DNA of 64,000 nt from Nematostella vectensis (GCF_932526225.1 NC_064041.1:8120313-8184312), one strand, 5' to 3'. Shown: positions 49,575 through 59,955, counted from the stretch's first letter. The notes: generated by a model not told the origin, from the letters alone. Made by a program: numbers and translations.

Positions 49575-49828
49575 GATGTGCGTCATTTTTTGGCGCTGAT
49601 ATCAAGAAGATAAACAAATATTAGCAATTGTATTCGAGCCAATAAAGATTGTGTTTGTACAAAATTTCAAAACTACTCGCGCAAAATTATAGAGACTCTC
49701 TTGCAAGCTAAAAACTTTGTTTGATTGTTTTCAATGTGTCTTTATGATTTTGCGTTTGTATTTAAATATCCTGGAAAGCAGTTCAGAATCAGCCATATGC
49801 AGCTTCATGTGGTTTAGATCTGATTACT

Positions 49829-49901
49829 GGGGGATTAGCTTAAATGGTAGAGCTCCCGCTTAGCATGCGAGAGGTAAGGGGATCGATACCCGGATTCTCC
49901 A
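49829..49901 (+). pseudogene. Damaged tRNA-Ala (AGC)
   Basis: Repeat 59. At least five changes, in the D stem (T13), joining base (T26), anticodon stem (A42) and T stem (A49, G50). The anticodon is still AGC. Likely decaying. Confidence 0.65.
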
Positions 49902-50099
49902 GATTTTTTCGCTTGCTAAAGAGAAATCCATTTTTTAGGCAATTTCGACTACGTTAGAGTGCAAATAATGCCTATTTGAATAATAAAAAGTGTTTTAGAA
50001 TTTGATTTTCAACCACCTCAGAAGACAGGTCTTATCAATCAAATCGACACGAATTTATTTTTTACTGTATCTGAAAATATTGTGCTGCTAAACAGGAAG

Positions 50100-50170
50100 G
50101 CACTAGTGGTTCAGTGGTAGAATTCTCGCCTGCCACGCGGGAGAACCGGGTTCGGTTCCCGGGCAGTGCA
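50100..50170 (+). pseudogene. Damaged tRNA-Gly (GCC)
   Basis: Repeat 59. A6, changes in the variable loop, G58 in place of the universal A58, and G66 facing G7. The B box is hit at A58. Likely decaying, together with the Ala of this unit. Confidence 0.65.
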
Positions 50171-50334
50171 ATGTTTATTTTGTTTTTGGCTGGAAAACAT
50201 CAAATGCAAATGTCAGTACCTATATTTTCTATGAAACTCCTGTGTTGTGTACTTAAATCAGTAAACTGCAAATTAAAATCATAGCTTTAACACAAGAAAC
50301 GAAACCGAATTTCCTCCCCAAGGCTTCAATCGTT

Positions 50335-50406
50335 AGCAGAGTGGCGCAGTGGAAGCGTGCTGGGCCCATAACCCAGAGGTCCGAGGATCGAAACCTTGCT
50401 CTGCTA
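50335..50406 (+). tRNA. tRNA-iMet-CAT: Initiator tRNA-Met (CAT)
   Basis: Repeat 59. Reference bases, although both neighbours in the unit are damaged; T7. Confidence 0.96.
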
Positions 50407-50662
50407 GAGGTGCGTCATTTTTTTGTCGCTGATATCAAGAAGAGAAACAAAACATTAGCAATTGTATTCGAGCCAATAAAGATTGTGTTTGTAAAAAATT
50501 TCAAAACTACTCGCGCAAAATTATAGAGACTCTCTTGCAAGCTAAAAACTTTGTTTGATTGTTTTCAATGTGTCTTTATGATTTTGCGTTTGTATTTAAA
50601 TATCCTGTAAAGCAGTTCAGAATCAGCCATATGCAGCTTCATGTGGTTTAGTTCTGATTACT

Positions 50663-50735
50663 GGGGGATTAGCTCAAATGGTAGAGCGCCCGCTTAGCAT
50701 GCGGGAGGTACCGGGATCGATACCCGGATTCTCCA
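50663..50735 (+). tRNA. tRNA-Ala-AGC: tRNA-Ala (AGC)
   Basis: Repeat 60. Reference bases; T6. Confidence 0.96.
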
Positions 50736-50933
50736 GATTTTTTCGCTTGGTAAAGAGAAATCCATTTTTTAGGCAATTTCGACTAAGTTAGAGTGCAAAT
50801 AATGCCTATTGGAATAACAAAAAGCGTTTTAGAATTTGATTTTCAACCACCTCAGAAGACAGGACTTATCAATCAAATCGACACGAATTTATTTTGTACT
50901 GTATCTGGAAATATTCTGCTGCTAAACAGGAAG

Positions 50934-51004
50934 GCACTGGTGGTTCAGTGGTAGAATTCTCGCCTGCCACGCGGGAGGCCCGGGTTCGATTCCCGGCCAG
51001 TGCA
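50934..51004 (+). tRNA. tRNA-Gly-GCC: tRNA-Gly (GCC), G45
   Basis: Repeat 60. Clean G45 form. Confidence 0.96.
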
Positions 51005-51168
51005 ATGTTTATTTTGTTTTTGGCTGGAAAACATCAAATGCAAATGTCAGTACCTATATTTTCTATGAAACTCCTGTGTTGTGTACTTAAATCGGTAAAC
51101 TGCAAATTAAAAGCATAGCTTTAACACAAGAAACAAAACCGAATTTCCTCCCCAATGCTTCTGTGGTC

Positions 51169-51240
51169 AGCAGAGTGGCGCAGTGGAAGCGTGCTGGGCC
51201 CATAACCCAGAGGTCCGAGGATCGAAACCTTGCTCTGCTA
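51169..51240 (+). tRNA. tRNA-iMet-CAT: Initiator tRNA-Met (CAT)
   Basis: Repeat 60. Reference bases, type C leader; T7. Confidence 0.96.
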
Positions 51241-51495
51241 GAGGTGCGTCATTTTTTTGGCGCTGATATCAAGAAGATAAACAAACATTAGCAATTGTAT
51301 TCGAGCCAATAAAGATTGTGTTTGTACAAAATTTCAAAACTACTCGCGCAAAATTATAGAGACTCTCTTGCAAGCTAAAAACTTTGTTTGATTGTTTTCA
51401 ATGTGTCTTTATGATTTTGCGTTTGTATTTAAATATCCTGGAAAGCAGTTCAGAATCAGCCATATGCAGCTTCATGTGGTTTAGTTCTGATTACT

Positions 51496-51568
51496 GGGGG
51501 ATTAGCCCAAATGGTAGAGCGCCCGCTTAGCATGCGGGAGGTACCGGGATCGATACCCGGATTCTCCA
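51496..51568 (+). tRNA. tRNA-Ala-AGC: tRNA-Ala (AGC), C12
   Basis: Repeat 61. C12:A23 mismatch, shared with 48998; T6. Confidence 0.9.
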
Positions 51569-51766
51569 GATTTTTTCGCTTGGTAAAGAGAAATCCATTT
51601 TTTAGGCAAATTCGACTACGTTAGAGTGCAAATAATGCCTATTGGAATAATAAAAAGCGTTTTAGAATTTGATTTTCAACCACCTCAGAAGACAGGTCTT
51701 ATCAATCAAATCGACGCGAATTTATTTTGTACTGTATCTGGAAATATTCTGCTGCTAAACAGGAAG

Positions 51767-51837
51767 GCACTGGTGGTTCAGTGGTAGAATTCTCGCCTGC
51801 CACGCGGGAGGCCCGGGTTCGATTCCCGGCCAGTGCA
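51767..51837 (+). tRNA. tRNA-Gly-GCC: tRNA-Gly (GCC), G45
   Basis: Repeat 61. Clean G45 form. Confidence 0.96.
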
Positions 51838-52001
51838 ATGTTTATTTTGTTTTTGGCTGGAAAACATCAAATGCAAATGTCAGTACCTATATTTTCTATG
51901 AAACTCCTGTGTTGTGTACTTAAATCGGTAAACTGCAAATTAAAATCATAGCTTTAACACAAGAAACGAAACCGAATTTCCTCCCCAAGGCTTCAATCGT
52001 T

Positions 52002-52073
52002 AGCAGAGTGGCGCAGTGGAAGCGTGCTGGGCCCATAACCCAGAGGTCCGAGGATCGAAACCTTGCTCTGCTA
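52002..52073 (+). tRNA. tRNA-iMet-CAT: Initiator tRNA-Met (CAT)
   Basis: Repeat 61. Reference bases; T7. Confidence 0.96.
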
Positions 52074-52329
52074 GAGGTGCGTCATTTTTTTGTCGCGGAT
52101 ATCAAGAAGAGAAACAAAACATTAGCAATTGTATTCGAGCCAATAAAGATTGTGTTTGTACAAAATTTCAAAACTACTCGCGCAAAATTATAGAGACTCT
52201 CTTGCAAGCTAAAAACTTTGTTTGATTGTTTTCAATGTGTCTTTATGATTTTGCGTTTGTATTTAAATATCCTGGAAAGCAGTTCAGAATCAGCCATATG
52301 CAGCTTCATGTGGTTTAGTTCTGATTACT

Positions 52330-52402
52330 GGGGGATTAGCTCAAATGGTAGAGCGCACGCTTAGCATGCGGGAGTTACCGGGATCGATACCCGGATTCTC
52401 CA
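52330..52402 (+). tRNA. tRNA-Ala-AGC: tRNA-Ala (AGC), A28, T in variable loop
   Basis: Repeat 62. A28:G42 mismatch and one variable-loop change; T6. Confidence 0.87.
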
Positions 52403-52600
52403 GATTTTTTCGCTTGGTAAAGAGAAATCCATTTTTTAGGCAATTTCGACTAAGTTAGAGTGCAAATAATGCCTATTGGAATAATAAAAAGCGTTTTAGA
52501 ATTAGTTTTTCAACCACCTCAGAAGACAGGTCTTATCAATCAAATCGACACGAATTTATTTTGTACTGTATCTGGAACTATTCTGCTGTTATACAGGAAG

Positions 52601-52671
52601 GCACTGGTGGTTCAGTGGTAGAATTCTCGCCTGCCACGCGGGAGGCCCGGGTTCGATTCCCGGCCAGTGCA
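52601..52671 (+). tRNA. tRNA-Gly-GCC: tRNA-Gly (GCC), G45
   Basis: Repeat 62. Clean G45 form. Confidence 0.96.
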
Positions 52672-52835
52672 ATGTTTATTTTGTTTGTGGCTGGAAAACA
52701 TCAAATGCAAATGTCAGTACCTATATTTTCTATTAAATTCCTGTGTTGTGTACTTAAATCGGTAAACTGCAAATAAAAAGCATAGCTTTAACACAAGAAA
52801 CAAAACCGAATTTCCTCCCCAAGGCTTCAATCGTT

Positions 52836-52907
52836 AGCAGAGTGGCGCAGTGCAAGCGTGCTGGGCCCATAACCCAGAGGTCCGTGGATCGAAACCTTGC
52901 TCTGCTA
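52836..52907 (+). tRNA. tRNA-iMet-CAT: Initiator tRNA-Met (CAT), C19, T51
   Basis: Repeat 62. C19 removes the G19:C56 contact and the last A-box base; T51:T63 mismatch. Same form at 60463. T7. Confidence 0.8.
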
Positions 52908-53163
52908 GAGGTGCGTCATTTTTTTGTCGCTGATATCAAGAAGAGAAACAAAACATTAGCAATTGTATTCGAGCCAATAAAGATTGTGTTTGTACAAAAT
53001 GTCAAAACTACTCGCGCAAAATTATAGAGACTCTCTTGCAAGCTAAAAACTTTGTTTGATTGTTTTCAATGTGTCTTTATGATTTTGCGTTTGTATTTAA
53101 ATATCCTGGAAAGCAGTTCAGAATCAGCCATATGCAGCTTCATGTGGTTTAGTTCTGATTACT

Positions 53164-53236
53164 GGGGGATTAGCTCAAATGGTAGAGCGCCCGCTTAGCA
53201 TGCGGGAGGTACCGGGATCGATACCCGGATTCTCCA
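53164..53236 (+). tRNA. tRNA-Ala-AGC: tRNA-Ala (AGC)
   Basis: Repeat 63. Reference bases; T6. Confidence 0.96.
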
Positions 53237-53434
53237 GATTTTTTCGCTTGCTAAAGAGAAATCCATTTTTTAGGCAATTTCGACTACGTTAGAGTGCAAA
53301 TAATGCCTATTGGAATAATAAAAAGCGTTTTAGAATTTGATTTTCAACCACCTCAGAAGACAGGTCTTATCAATCAAATCGACGCGAATTTATTTTGTAC
53401 TGTATCTAGAAATATTCTGCTGCTAAACAGGAAG

Positions 53435-53505
53435 GCACTGGTGGTTCAGTGGTAGAATTCTCGCCTGCCACGCGGGAGGCCCGGGTTCGATTCCCGGCCA
53501 GTGCA
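53435..53505 (+). tRNA. tRNA-Gly-GCC: tRNA-Gly (GCC), G45
   Basis: Repeat 63. Clean G45 form. Confidence 0.96.
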
Positions 53506-53669
53506 ATGTTTATTTTGTTTTTGGCTGGAAAACATCAAATGCAAATGTCAGTACCTATATTTTCTATGAAACTCCTGTGTTGTGTACTTAAATCGGTAAA
53601 CTGCAAATTAAAAGCATAGCTTTAACACAAGAAACAAAACCGAATTTCCTCCCCAAGGCTTCAATGGTT

Positions 53670-53741
53670 AGATGAGTGGCGCAGTGGAAGCGTGCTGGGC
53701 CCATAACCCAGAGGTCCGAGGATCGAAACCTTGCTCTGCTA
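53670..53741 (+). tRNA. tRNA-iMet-CAT: Initiator tRNA-Met (CAT), A3/T4 acceptor
   Basis: Repeat 63. The 5' strand reads AGATGAG, so pairs 3:70 and 4:69 are lost. Same form at 57003 and 61297. T7. Confidence 0.78.
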
Positions 53742-53997
53742 GAGGTGCGTCATTTTTTTGTCGCTGATATCAAGAAGAGAAACAAAACATTAGCAAATGT
53801 ATTCGAGCCAATAAAGATTGTGTTTGTACAAAATTTCAAAACTACTCGCGCAAAATTATAGAGACTCTCTTGCAAGCTAAAAACTTTGTTTGATTGTTTT
53901 CAATGTGTCTTTATGATTTTGCGTTTGTATTTAAATATCCTGGAAAGCAGTTCAGAATCAGCCATATGCAGCTTCATGTGGTTTAGTTCTGATTACT

Positions 53998-54070
53998 GGG
54001 GGATTAGCTCAAATGGTAGAGCGCCCGCTTAGCATGCGGGAGGTACCGGAATCGATACCCGGATTCTCCA
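53998..54070 (+). tRNA. tRNA-Ala-AGC: tRNA-Ala (AGC), A53
   Basis: Repeat 64. A53:C61 mismatch and B-box change. Same form at 57331 and 63287. T6. Confidence 0.83.
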
Positions 54071-54268
54071 GATTTTTTCGCTTGGTAAAGAGAAATCCAT
54101 TTTTTAGGCTATTTCGACTAAGTTAGAGTGCAAATAATGCCTATTGGAATAATAAAAAGTGTTTTAGAATTTGATTTTCAACCACCTCAGAAGACAGGTC
54201 TTATCAATCAAATCGACACGAATTTATTTTGTACTGTATCTGTAAATATTCTTCTGCTAAACAGGAAG

Positions 54269-54339
54269 GCACTGGTGGTTCAGTGGTAGAATTCTCGCCT
54301 GCCACGCGGGAGGCCCGGGTTCGATTCCCGGCCAGTGCA
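54269..54339 (+). tRNA. tRNA-Gly-GCC: tRNA-Gly (GCC), G45
   Basis: Repeat 64. Clean G45 form. Confidence 0.96.
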
Positions 54340-54503
54340 ATGTTTATTTTGTTTTTGGCTGGAAAACATCAAATGCAAATGTCAGTACCTATATTTTCTA
54401 GGAAACTCCTGTGTTGTGTACTTAAATCGGTAAACTGCAAATTAAAAGCATAGCTTTAACACAAGAAACAAAACCGAATTTCCTCCCCAATGCTTCTGTG
54501 GTC

Positions 54504-54575
54504 AGCAGAGTGGCGCAGTGGAAGCGTGCTGGGCCCATAACCCAGAGGTCCGAGGATCGAAACCTTGCTCTGCTA
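54504..54575 (+). tRNA. tRNA-iMet-CAT: Initiator tRNA-Met (CAT)
   Basis: Repeat 64. Reference bases, type C leader; T6. Confidence 0.96.
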
Positions 54576-54829
54576 GAGGTGCGTCATTTTTTGGCGCTGA
54601 TATCAAGAAGATAAACAAATATTAGCAATTGTATTCGAGCCAATAAAGATTGTGTTTGTACAAAATTTCAAAACTACTCGCGCAAAATTATAGAGACTCT
54701 CTTGGAAGCTAAAAACTTTGTTTGATTGTTTTCAATGTGTCTTTATGATTTTGCGTTTGTATTTAAATATCCTGGAAAACAGTTCAGAATCAGCCATATG
54801 CAGCTTCATGTGGTTTAGTTCTGATTACT

Positions 54830-54902
54830 GGGGGATTAGCTCAAATGGTAGAGCGCCCGCTTAGCATGCGGGAGGTACTGGGATCGATACCCGGATTCTC
54901 CA
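54830..54902 (+). tRNA. tRNA-Ala-AGC: tRNA-Ala (AGC), T50
   Basis: Repeat 65. U50:G64 wobble; T6. Confidence 0.94.
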
Positions 54903-55100
54903 GATTTTTTCGCTTGGTAAAGAGAAATCCATTTTTTAGGCAATTTCGACTAGGTTAGAGTGCAAATAATGGCTATTGGAATAATAAAAAGCGTTTTAGA
55001 ATTTGATTTTCAACCACCTCAGAAGACAGGTCTTATCAATCAAATCGACACGAATTTATTTTGTACTGTATCTGGAAATATTCTGCTGCTAAACAGGAAG

Positions 55101-55171
55101 GCACTGGTGGTTTAGTGGTAGAATTCTCGCCTGCCACGCGGGAGGCCCGGGTTCGATTCCCGGCCAGTGCA
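55101..55171 (+). tRNA. tRNA-Gly-GCC: tRNA-Gly (GCC), G45, T13
   Basis: Repeat 65. U13:G22 wobble in the D stem. Confidence 0.93.
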
Positions 55172-55335
55172 ATGTTTATTTTGTTTTTGGCTGGAAAACA
55201 TCAAATGCAAATGTCAGTACCTATATTTTCTATGAAACTCCTGTGTTGTGTACTTAAATCGGTAAACTGCAAATTAAAAGCATAGCTTTAACACAAGAAA
55301 CAAAACCGAATTTCTTCCCCAATGCTATTGTGGTC

Positions 55336-55407
55336 AGCAGAGTGGCGCAGTGGAAGCGTGCTGGGCCCATAACCCAGAGGTCCGAGGATCGAAACCTTGC
55401 TCTGATA
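55336..55407 (+). tRNA. tRNA-iMet-CAT: Initiator tRNA-Met (CAT), A71
   Basis: Repeat 65. G2:A71 mismatch, with A1:U72 kept; T7. Confidence 0.87.
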
Positions 55408-55662
55408 GAGGTGCGTCATTTTTTTGGCGCTGATATCAAGAAGATAAACAAACATTAGCAATTGTATTCGAGCCAATAAAGATTGTGTTTGTACAAAATT
55501 TCAAAACTACTCGCGCAAAATTATAGAGACTCTCTTGCAAGCTAAAAACTTTGTTTGATTGTTTTCAATGTGTCTTTATGATTTTGCGTTTGTATTTAAA
55601 TATCCTGGAAAGCAGTTCAGAATTAGCCATATGCAGCTTCATGTGGTTTAGTTTTGATTACT

Positions 55663-55735
55663 GGGGGATTAGCTCAAATGGTAGAGCGCCCGCTTAGCAT
55701 GCGGGAGGTACCGGGATCGATACCCGGATTCTCCA
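55663..55735 (+). tRNA. tRNA-Ala-AGC: tRNA-Ala (AGC)
   Basis: Repeat 66. Reference bases; T6. Confidence 0.96.
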
Positions 55736-55933
55736 GATTTTTTCGCTTGCTAAAGAGAAATCTCTTTTTTAGGCAATTTCGACTACGTTAGAGTGCAAAT
55801 AATGCCTATTGGAATAATAAAAAGCGTTTTAGAATTTGATTTTCAACCACCTCAGAAGACAGGTCTTATCAATCAAATCGACGCGAATTTATTTTGTACT
55901 GTATCTAGAAATATTCTGCTGCTAATCAGGAAG

Positions 55934-56004
55934 GCACTGGTGGTTCAGTGGTAGAATTCTCGCCTGCCACGCGGGAGGCCCGGGTTCGATTCCCGGCCAG
56001 TGCA
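55934..56004 (+). tRNA. tRNA-Gly-GCC: tRNA-Gly (GCC), G45
   Basis: Repeat 66. Clean G45 form. Confidence 0.96.
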
Positions 56005-56168
56005 ATGTTTATTTTGTTTTTGGCTGGAAAACATCAAATGCAAATGTCAGTACCTATATTTTCTATTAAACTCCTGTGTTGTGTAATTAAATCGGTAAAC
56101 TGCAAATAAAAAGCATAGCTTTAACACAAGAAACAAAACCAAATTTCCTCCCCAATGCTTCTGTGGTC

Positions 56169-56240
56169 AGCAGAGTGGCGCAGTGGAAGCGTGCTGGGCC
56201 CATAACCCAGAGGTCCGTGGATCGAAACCTTGCTCTGCTA
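56169..56240 (+). tRNA. tRNA-iMet-CAT: Initiator tRNA-Met (CAT), T51
   Basis: Repeat 66. T51 as in 52836 but G19 normal and a type C leader, so the two halves have different histories. T7. Confidence 0.88.
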
Positions 56241-56496
56241 GAGGTGCGTCATTTTTTTGTCGCTGATATCAAGAAGAGAAACAAAACATTAGCAATTGTA
56301 TTCGAGCCAATAAAGATTGTGTTTGTACAAAATGTCAAAACTACTCGCGCAAAATTATAGAGACTCTCTTGCTAGCTAAAAACTTTGTTTGATTGTTTTC
56401 AATGTGTCTTTATGATTTTGCGTTTGTATTTAAATATCCTGGAAAGCAGTTCAGAATCAGCCATATGCAGCTTCATGTGGTTTAGTTCTGATTACT

Positions 56497-56569
56497 GGGG
56501 GATTAGCTCAAATGGTAGAGCGCCCGCTTAGCATGCGGGAGGTACCGGGATCGATACCCGGATTCTCCA
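56497..56569 (+). tRNA. tRNA-Ala-AGC: tRNA-Ala (AGC)
   Basis: Repeat 67. Reference bases; T6. Confidence 0.96.
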
Positions 56570-56767
56570 GATTTTTTCGCTTGCTAAAGAGAAATCCATT
56601 TTTTAGGCAATTTCGACTACGTTAGAGTGCAAATAATGCCTATTGGAATAATAAAAAGCGTTTTAGAATTTGATTTTCAACCACCTCAGAAGACAGGTCT
56701 TATCAATCAAATCGACGCGAATTTATTTTGTACTGTATCTAGAAATATTCTGCTGCTAAACAGGAAG

Positions 56768-56838
56768 GCACTGGTGGTTCAGTGGTAGAATTCTCGCCTG
56801 CCACGCGGGAGGCCCGGGTTCGATTCCCGGCCAGTGCA
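56768..56838 (+). tRNA. tRNA-Gly-GCC: tRNA-Gly (GCC), G45
   Basis: Repeat 67. Clean G45 form. Confidence 0.96.
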
Positions 56839-57002
56839 ATGTTTATTTTGTTTTTGGCTGGAAAACATCAAATGCAAATGTCAGTACCTATATTTTCTAT
56901 GAAACTCCTGTGTTGTGTACTTAAATCGGTAAACTGCAAATTAAAAGCATAGCTTTAACACAAGAAACAAAACCGAATTTCCTCCCCAAGGCTTCAATGG
57001 TT

Positions 57003-57074
57003 AGATGAGTGGCGCAGTGGAAGCGTGCTGGGCCCATAACCCAGAGGTCCGAGGATCGAAACCTTGCTCTGCTA
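57003..57074 (+). tRNA. tRNA-iMet-CAT: Initiator tRNA-Met (CAT), A3/T4 acceptor
   Basis: Repeat 67. Same form as 53670. Confidence 0.78.
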
Positions 57075-57330
57075 GAGGTGCGTCATTTTTTTGTCGCTGA
57101 TATCAAGAAGAGAAACAAAACATTAGCAAATGTATTCGATCCAATAAAGATTGTGTTTGTACAAAATTTCAAAACTACTCGCGCAAAATTATAGAGACTC
57201 TCTTGCAAGCTAAAAACTTTGTTTGATTGTTTTCAATGTGTCTTTATGATTTTGTGTTTGTATTTAAATATCCTGGAAAGCAGTTCAGAATCAGCCATAT
57301 GCAGCTTCATGTGCTTTAGTTCTGATTACT

Positions 57331-57403
57331 GGGGGATTAGCTCAAATGGTAGAGCGCCCGCTTAGCATGCGGGAGGTACCGGAATCGATACCCGGATTCT
57401 CCA
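57331..57403 (+). tRNA. tRNA-Ala-AGC: tRNA-Ala (AGC), A53
   Basis: Repeat 68. Same form as 53998; T6. Confidence 0.83.
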
Positions 57404-57601
57404 GATTTTTTCGCTTGGTAAAGAGAAATCCATTTTTTAGGCTATTTTGACTAAGTTAGAGTGCAAATAATGCCTATTGGAATAATAAAAAGTGTTTTAG
57501 AATTTGATTTTCAACCACCTCAGAAGACAGGTCTTATCAATCAAATCGACACGAATTTATTTTGTACTGTATCTGTAAATATTCTTCTGCTAAACAGGAA
57601 G

Positions 57602-57650
57602 GCACTGGTGGTTCAGTGGTAGAATTCTTGCCTGCCACGCGGGAGGCCCG
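57602..57650 (+). pseudogene. Truncated tRNA-Gly (GCC)
   Basis: Repeat 68. Only the first 49 bases remain; the T arm, B box, 3' acceptor strand and most of the following spacer are deleted, and the sequence jumps at cccg into the type A iMet leader. T29 is also present. Confidence 0.9.
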
Positions 57651-57677
57651 ATTTTCCTTCCAAAGGCTTAAATGGTT

Positions 57678-57749
57678 AGCAGAGTGGCGCAGTGGAAGCG
57701 TGCTGGGCCCATAACCCAGACGTCCGAGGATCGAAACCTTGCTCTGATA
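57678..57749 (+). tRNA. tRNA-iMet-CAT: Initiator tRNA-Met (CAT), C45, A71
   Basis: Repeat 68. A71 as in 55336, plus C45 in the variable loop; only 27 bases separate it from the Gly remnant. T6. Confidence 0.85.
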
Positions 57750-58003
57750 GAGGTGCGTCATTTTTTGGCGCTGATATCAAGAAGATAAACAAATATTAGC
57801 AATTGTATTCGAGCCAATAAAGATTGTGTTTGTACAAAATTTCAAAACTACTCGCGCAAAATTATAGAGACTCTCTTGCAAGCTAAAAACTTTGTTTGAT
57901 TGTTTTCAATGTGTCTTTATGATTTTGCGTTTGTATTTAAATATCCTGGAAAGCAGTTCAGAATCAGCCATATGCAGCTTCATGTGGTTTAGTTCTGATT
58001 ACT

Positions 58004-58060
58004 GGGGGATTAGCTCAAATGGTAGAGCGCCCGCTTATCATGCGGGAGGTACCGGGATCG
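58004..58060 (+). pseudogene. Truncated tRNA-Ala with ATC anticodon
   Basis: Repeat 69. Stops after about 57 bases, inside the T loop, and jumps to the Gly-iMet spacer (gtaaattaaaagc). The whole Gly of this unit is missing. The loop TTATCAT gives anticodon ATC (Asp codons). Confidence 0.9.
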
Positions 58061-58127
58061 GTAAATTAAAAGCATAGCTTTAACAGAAGAAACAAAACCG
58101 AATTTCCTCCCCAAGGCTTCAATCGTT

Positions 58128-58134
58128 AGCAGAG
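58128..58134 (+). pseudogene. Seven-base iMet remnant
   Basis: AGCAGAG after a type B leader, then a jump to the iMet-Ala spacer (aactactcgcgc). It marks a second deletion 68 bases after the first. Confidence 0.75.
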
Positions 58135-58290
58135 AACTACTCGCGCAAAATTATAGACTCTCTTGCAAGCTAAAAACTTTGTTTGATTGTTTTCAATGTG
58201 TCTTTATGATTTTGCGTTTGTATTTAAATATCCTGGAAAGCAGTTCAGAATCAGCCATATGCAGCTTCATGTGGTTTAGTTCTGATTACT

Positions 58291-58363
58291 GGGGGATTAG
58301 CTCAAATGGTGGAGCGCCCGCTTAGCATGCGGGAGGTACCGGGATCGATACCCGGATTCTCCA
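58291..58363 (+). tRNA. tRNA-Ala-AGC: tRNA-Ala (AGC), G21
   Basis: Repeat 70. A21, a conserved D-loop base, is G; T6. Confidence 0.9.
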
Positions 58364-58561
58364 GATTTTTTCGCTTGCTAAAGAGAAATCCATTTTTTAG
58401 GCAATTTCGACTAAGTTAGAGTGCAAATAATGGCTATTGGAATAATAAAAAGCGTTTTAGAATTTGATTTTCAACCACCTCAGAAGACAGGTCTTATCAA
58501 TCAAATCGACACGAATTTATTTTGTACTGTATCTGGAAATATTCTGCTGCTAAACAGGAAG

Positions 58562-58632
58562 GCACTGGTGGTTCAGTGGTAGAATTCTCGCCTGCCACGC
58601 GGGAGGCCCGGGTTCGATGCCCGGCCAGTGCA
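58562..58632 (+). tRNA. tRNA-Gly-GCC: tRNA-Gly (GCC), G45, G60
   Basis: Repeat 70. G60 in the T loop, within the B box. Confidence 0.9.
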
Positions 58633-58796
58633 ATGTTTATTTTGTTTTTGGCTGGAAAACATCAAATGCAAATGTCAGTACCTATATTTTCTATGAAACT
58701 CCTGTGTTGTGTATTTAAATCGGTAAACTGCAAATTAAAAGCATAGCTTTAACACAAGAAACAAAATCGAATTTCCTCCCCAATGCTTCTGTGGTC

Positions 58797-58868
58797 AGCA
58801 GAGTGGCGCAGTGGAAGCGTGCTGGGCCCATAACCCAGAGGTCCGAGGATCGAAACCTTGCTCTGCTA
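58797..58868 (+). tRNA. tRNA-iMet-CAT: Initiator tRNA-Met (CAT)
   Basis: Repeat 70. Reference bases, type C leader; T6. Confidence 0.96.
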
Positions 58869-59122
58869 GAGGTGCGTCATTTTTTGGGGCTGATATCAAG
58901 AAGATAAACAAATATTAGCAATTGTATTCGAGCCAATAAAGATTGTGTTTGTACAAAATTTTAAAACTACTCGCGCAAAATTATAGAGACTCTCTTGCAA
59001 GCTAAAAACTTTGTTTCATTGTTTTCAATGTGTCTTTATGATTTTGCGTTTGTATTTAAATATCCTGGAAAGCAGTTCAGAATCAGCCATATGCAGCTTC
59101 ATGTGGTTTAGTTCTGATTACT

Positions 59123-59195
59123 GGGGGATTAGCTCAAATGGTAGAGCGCCCGCTTAGCATGCGGGAGGTACCGGGATCGATACCCGGATTCTCCA
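59123..59195 (+). tRNA. tRNA-Ala-AGC: tRNA-Ala (AGC)
   Basis: Repeat 71. Reference bases; T6. Confidence 0.96.
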
Positions 59196-59393
59196 GATTT
59201 TTTCGCTTGCTAAAGAGAAATCCATTTTTTAGGCAATTTTGACTACGTTAGAGTGCAAATAATGCCTATTGGAATAATAAAAAGTGTTTTAGAATTTGAT
59301 TTTCAACCACCTCAGAAGACAGGTCTTATCAATCAAATCGACACGAATTTATTTTTTACTGTATCTGAAAATATTCTGCTGCTAAACAGGAAG

Positions 59394-59464
59394 GCACTGG
59401 TGGTTTAGTGGTAGAATTCTCGCCTGCCACGCGGGAGGCCCGGGTTCGATTCCCGGCCAGTGCA
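59394..59464 (+). tRNA. tRNA-Gly-GCC: tRNA-Gly (GCC), G45, T13
   Basis: Repeat 71. T13 as in 55101. Confidence 0.93.
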
Positions 59465-59628
59465 ATGTTTATTTTGTTTTTGGCTGGAAAACATCAAATG
59501 CAAATGTCAGTACCTATATTTTCTATGAAACTCCTGTGTTGTGTACTTAAATCGGTAAACTGCAAATTAAAAGCATAGCTTTAACACAAGAAACAAAACC
59601 GAATTTCTTCCCCAATGCTTCTGTGGTC

Positions 59629-59700
59629 AGCAGAGTGGCGCAGTGGAAGCGTGCTGGGCCCATAACTCAGAGGTCCGAGGATCGAAACCTTGCTCTGCTA
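59629..59700 (+). tRNA. tRNA-iMet-CAT: Initiator tRNA-Met (CAT), T40
   Basis: Repeat 71. T40 turns the middle initiator pair into a G30:U40 wobble; T7. Confidence 0.92.
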
Positions 59701-59955
59701 GAGGTGCGTCATTTTTTTGGCGCTGATATCAAGAAGATAAACAAACATTAGCAATTGTATTCGAGCCAATAAAGATTGTGTTTGTACAAAATTTCAAAAC
59801 TACTCGCGCAAAATTATAGAGACTCTCTTGCAAGCTAAAAACTTTGTTTGATTGTTTTCAATGTGTCTTTATGATTTTGCGTTTGTATTTAAATATCCTG
59901 GAAAGCAGTTCAGAATCAGCCATATGCAGCTTCATGTGGTTTAGTTCTGATTACT

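Larger units (their letters stand above)
52836..54339 (+). repeat. Block copied at 56169-57650 and in part at 60463-61368
   Basis: iMet with T51, Ala, Gly, iMet with A3/T4 recur at offsets of 3333 and 7627 bp. The first two blocks continue into Ala with A53. Confidence 0.85.
57331..58044 (+). repeat. Damaged block copied at 63287-64000
   Basis: Ala with A53, Gly cut after 49 bases, iMet with C45/A71 and Ala with an ATC anticodon recur at an offset of exactly 5956 bp; the second copy runs off the window. Confidence 0.9.
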
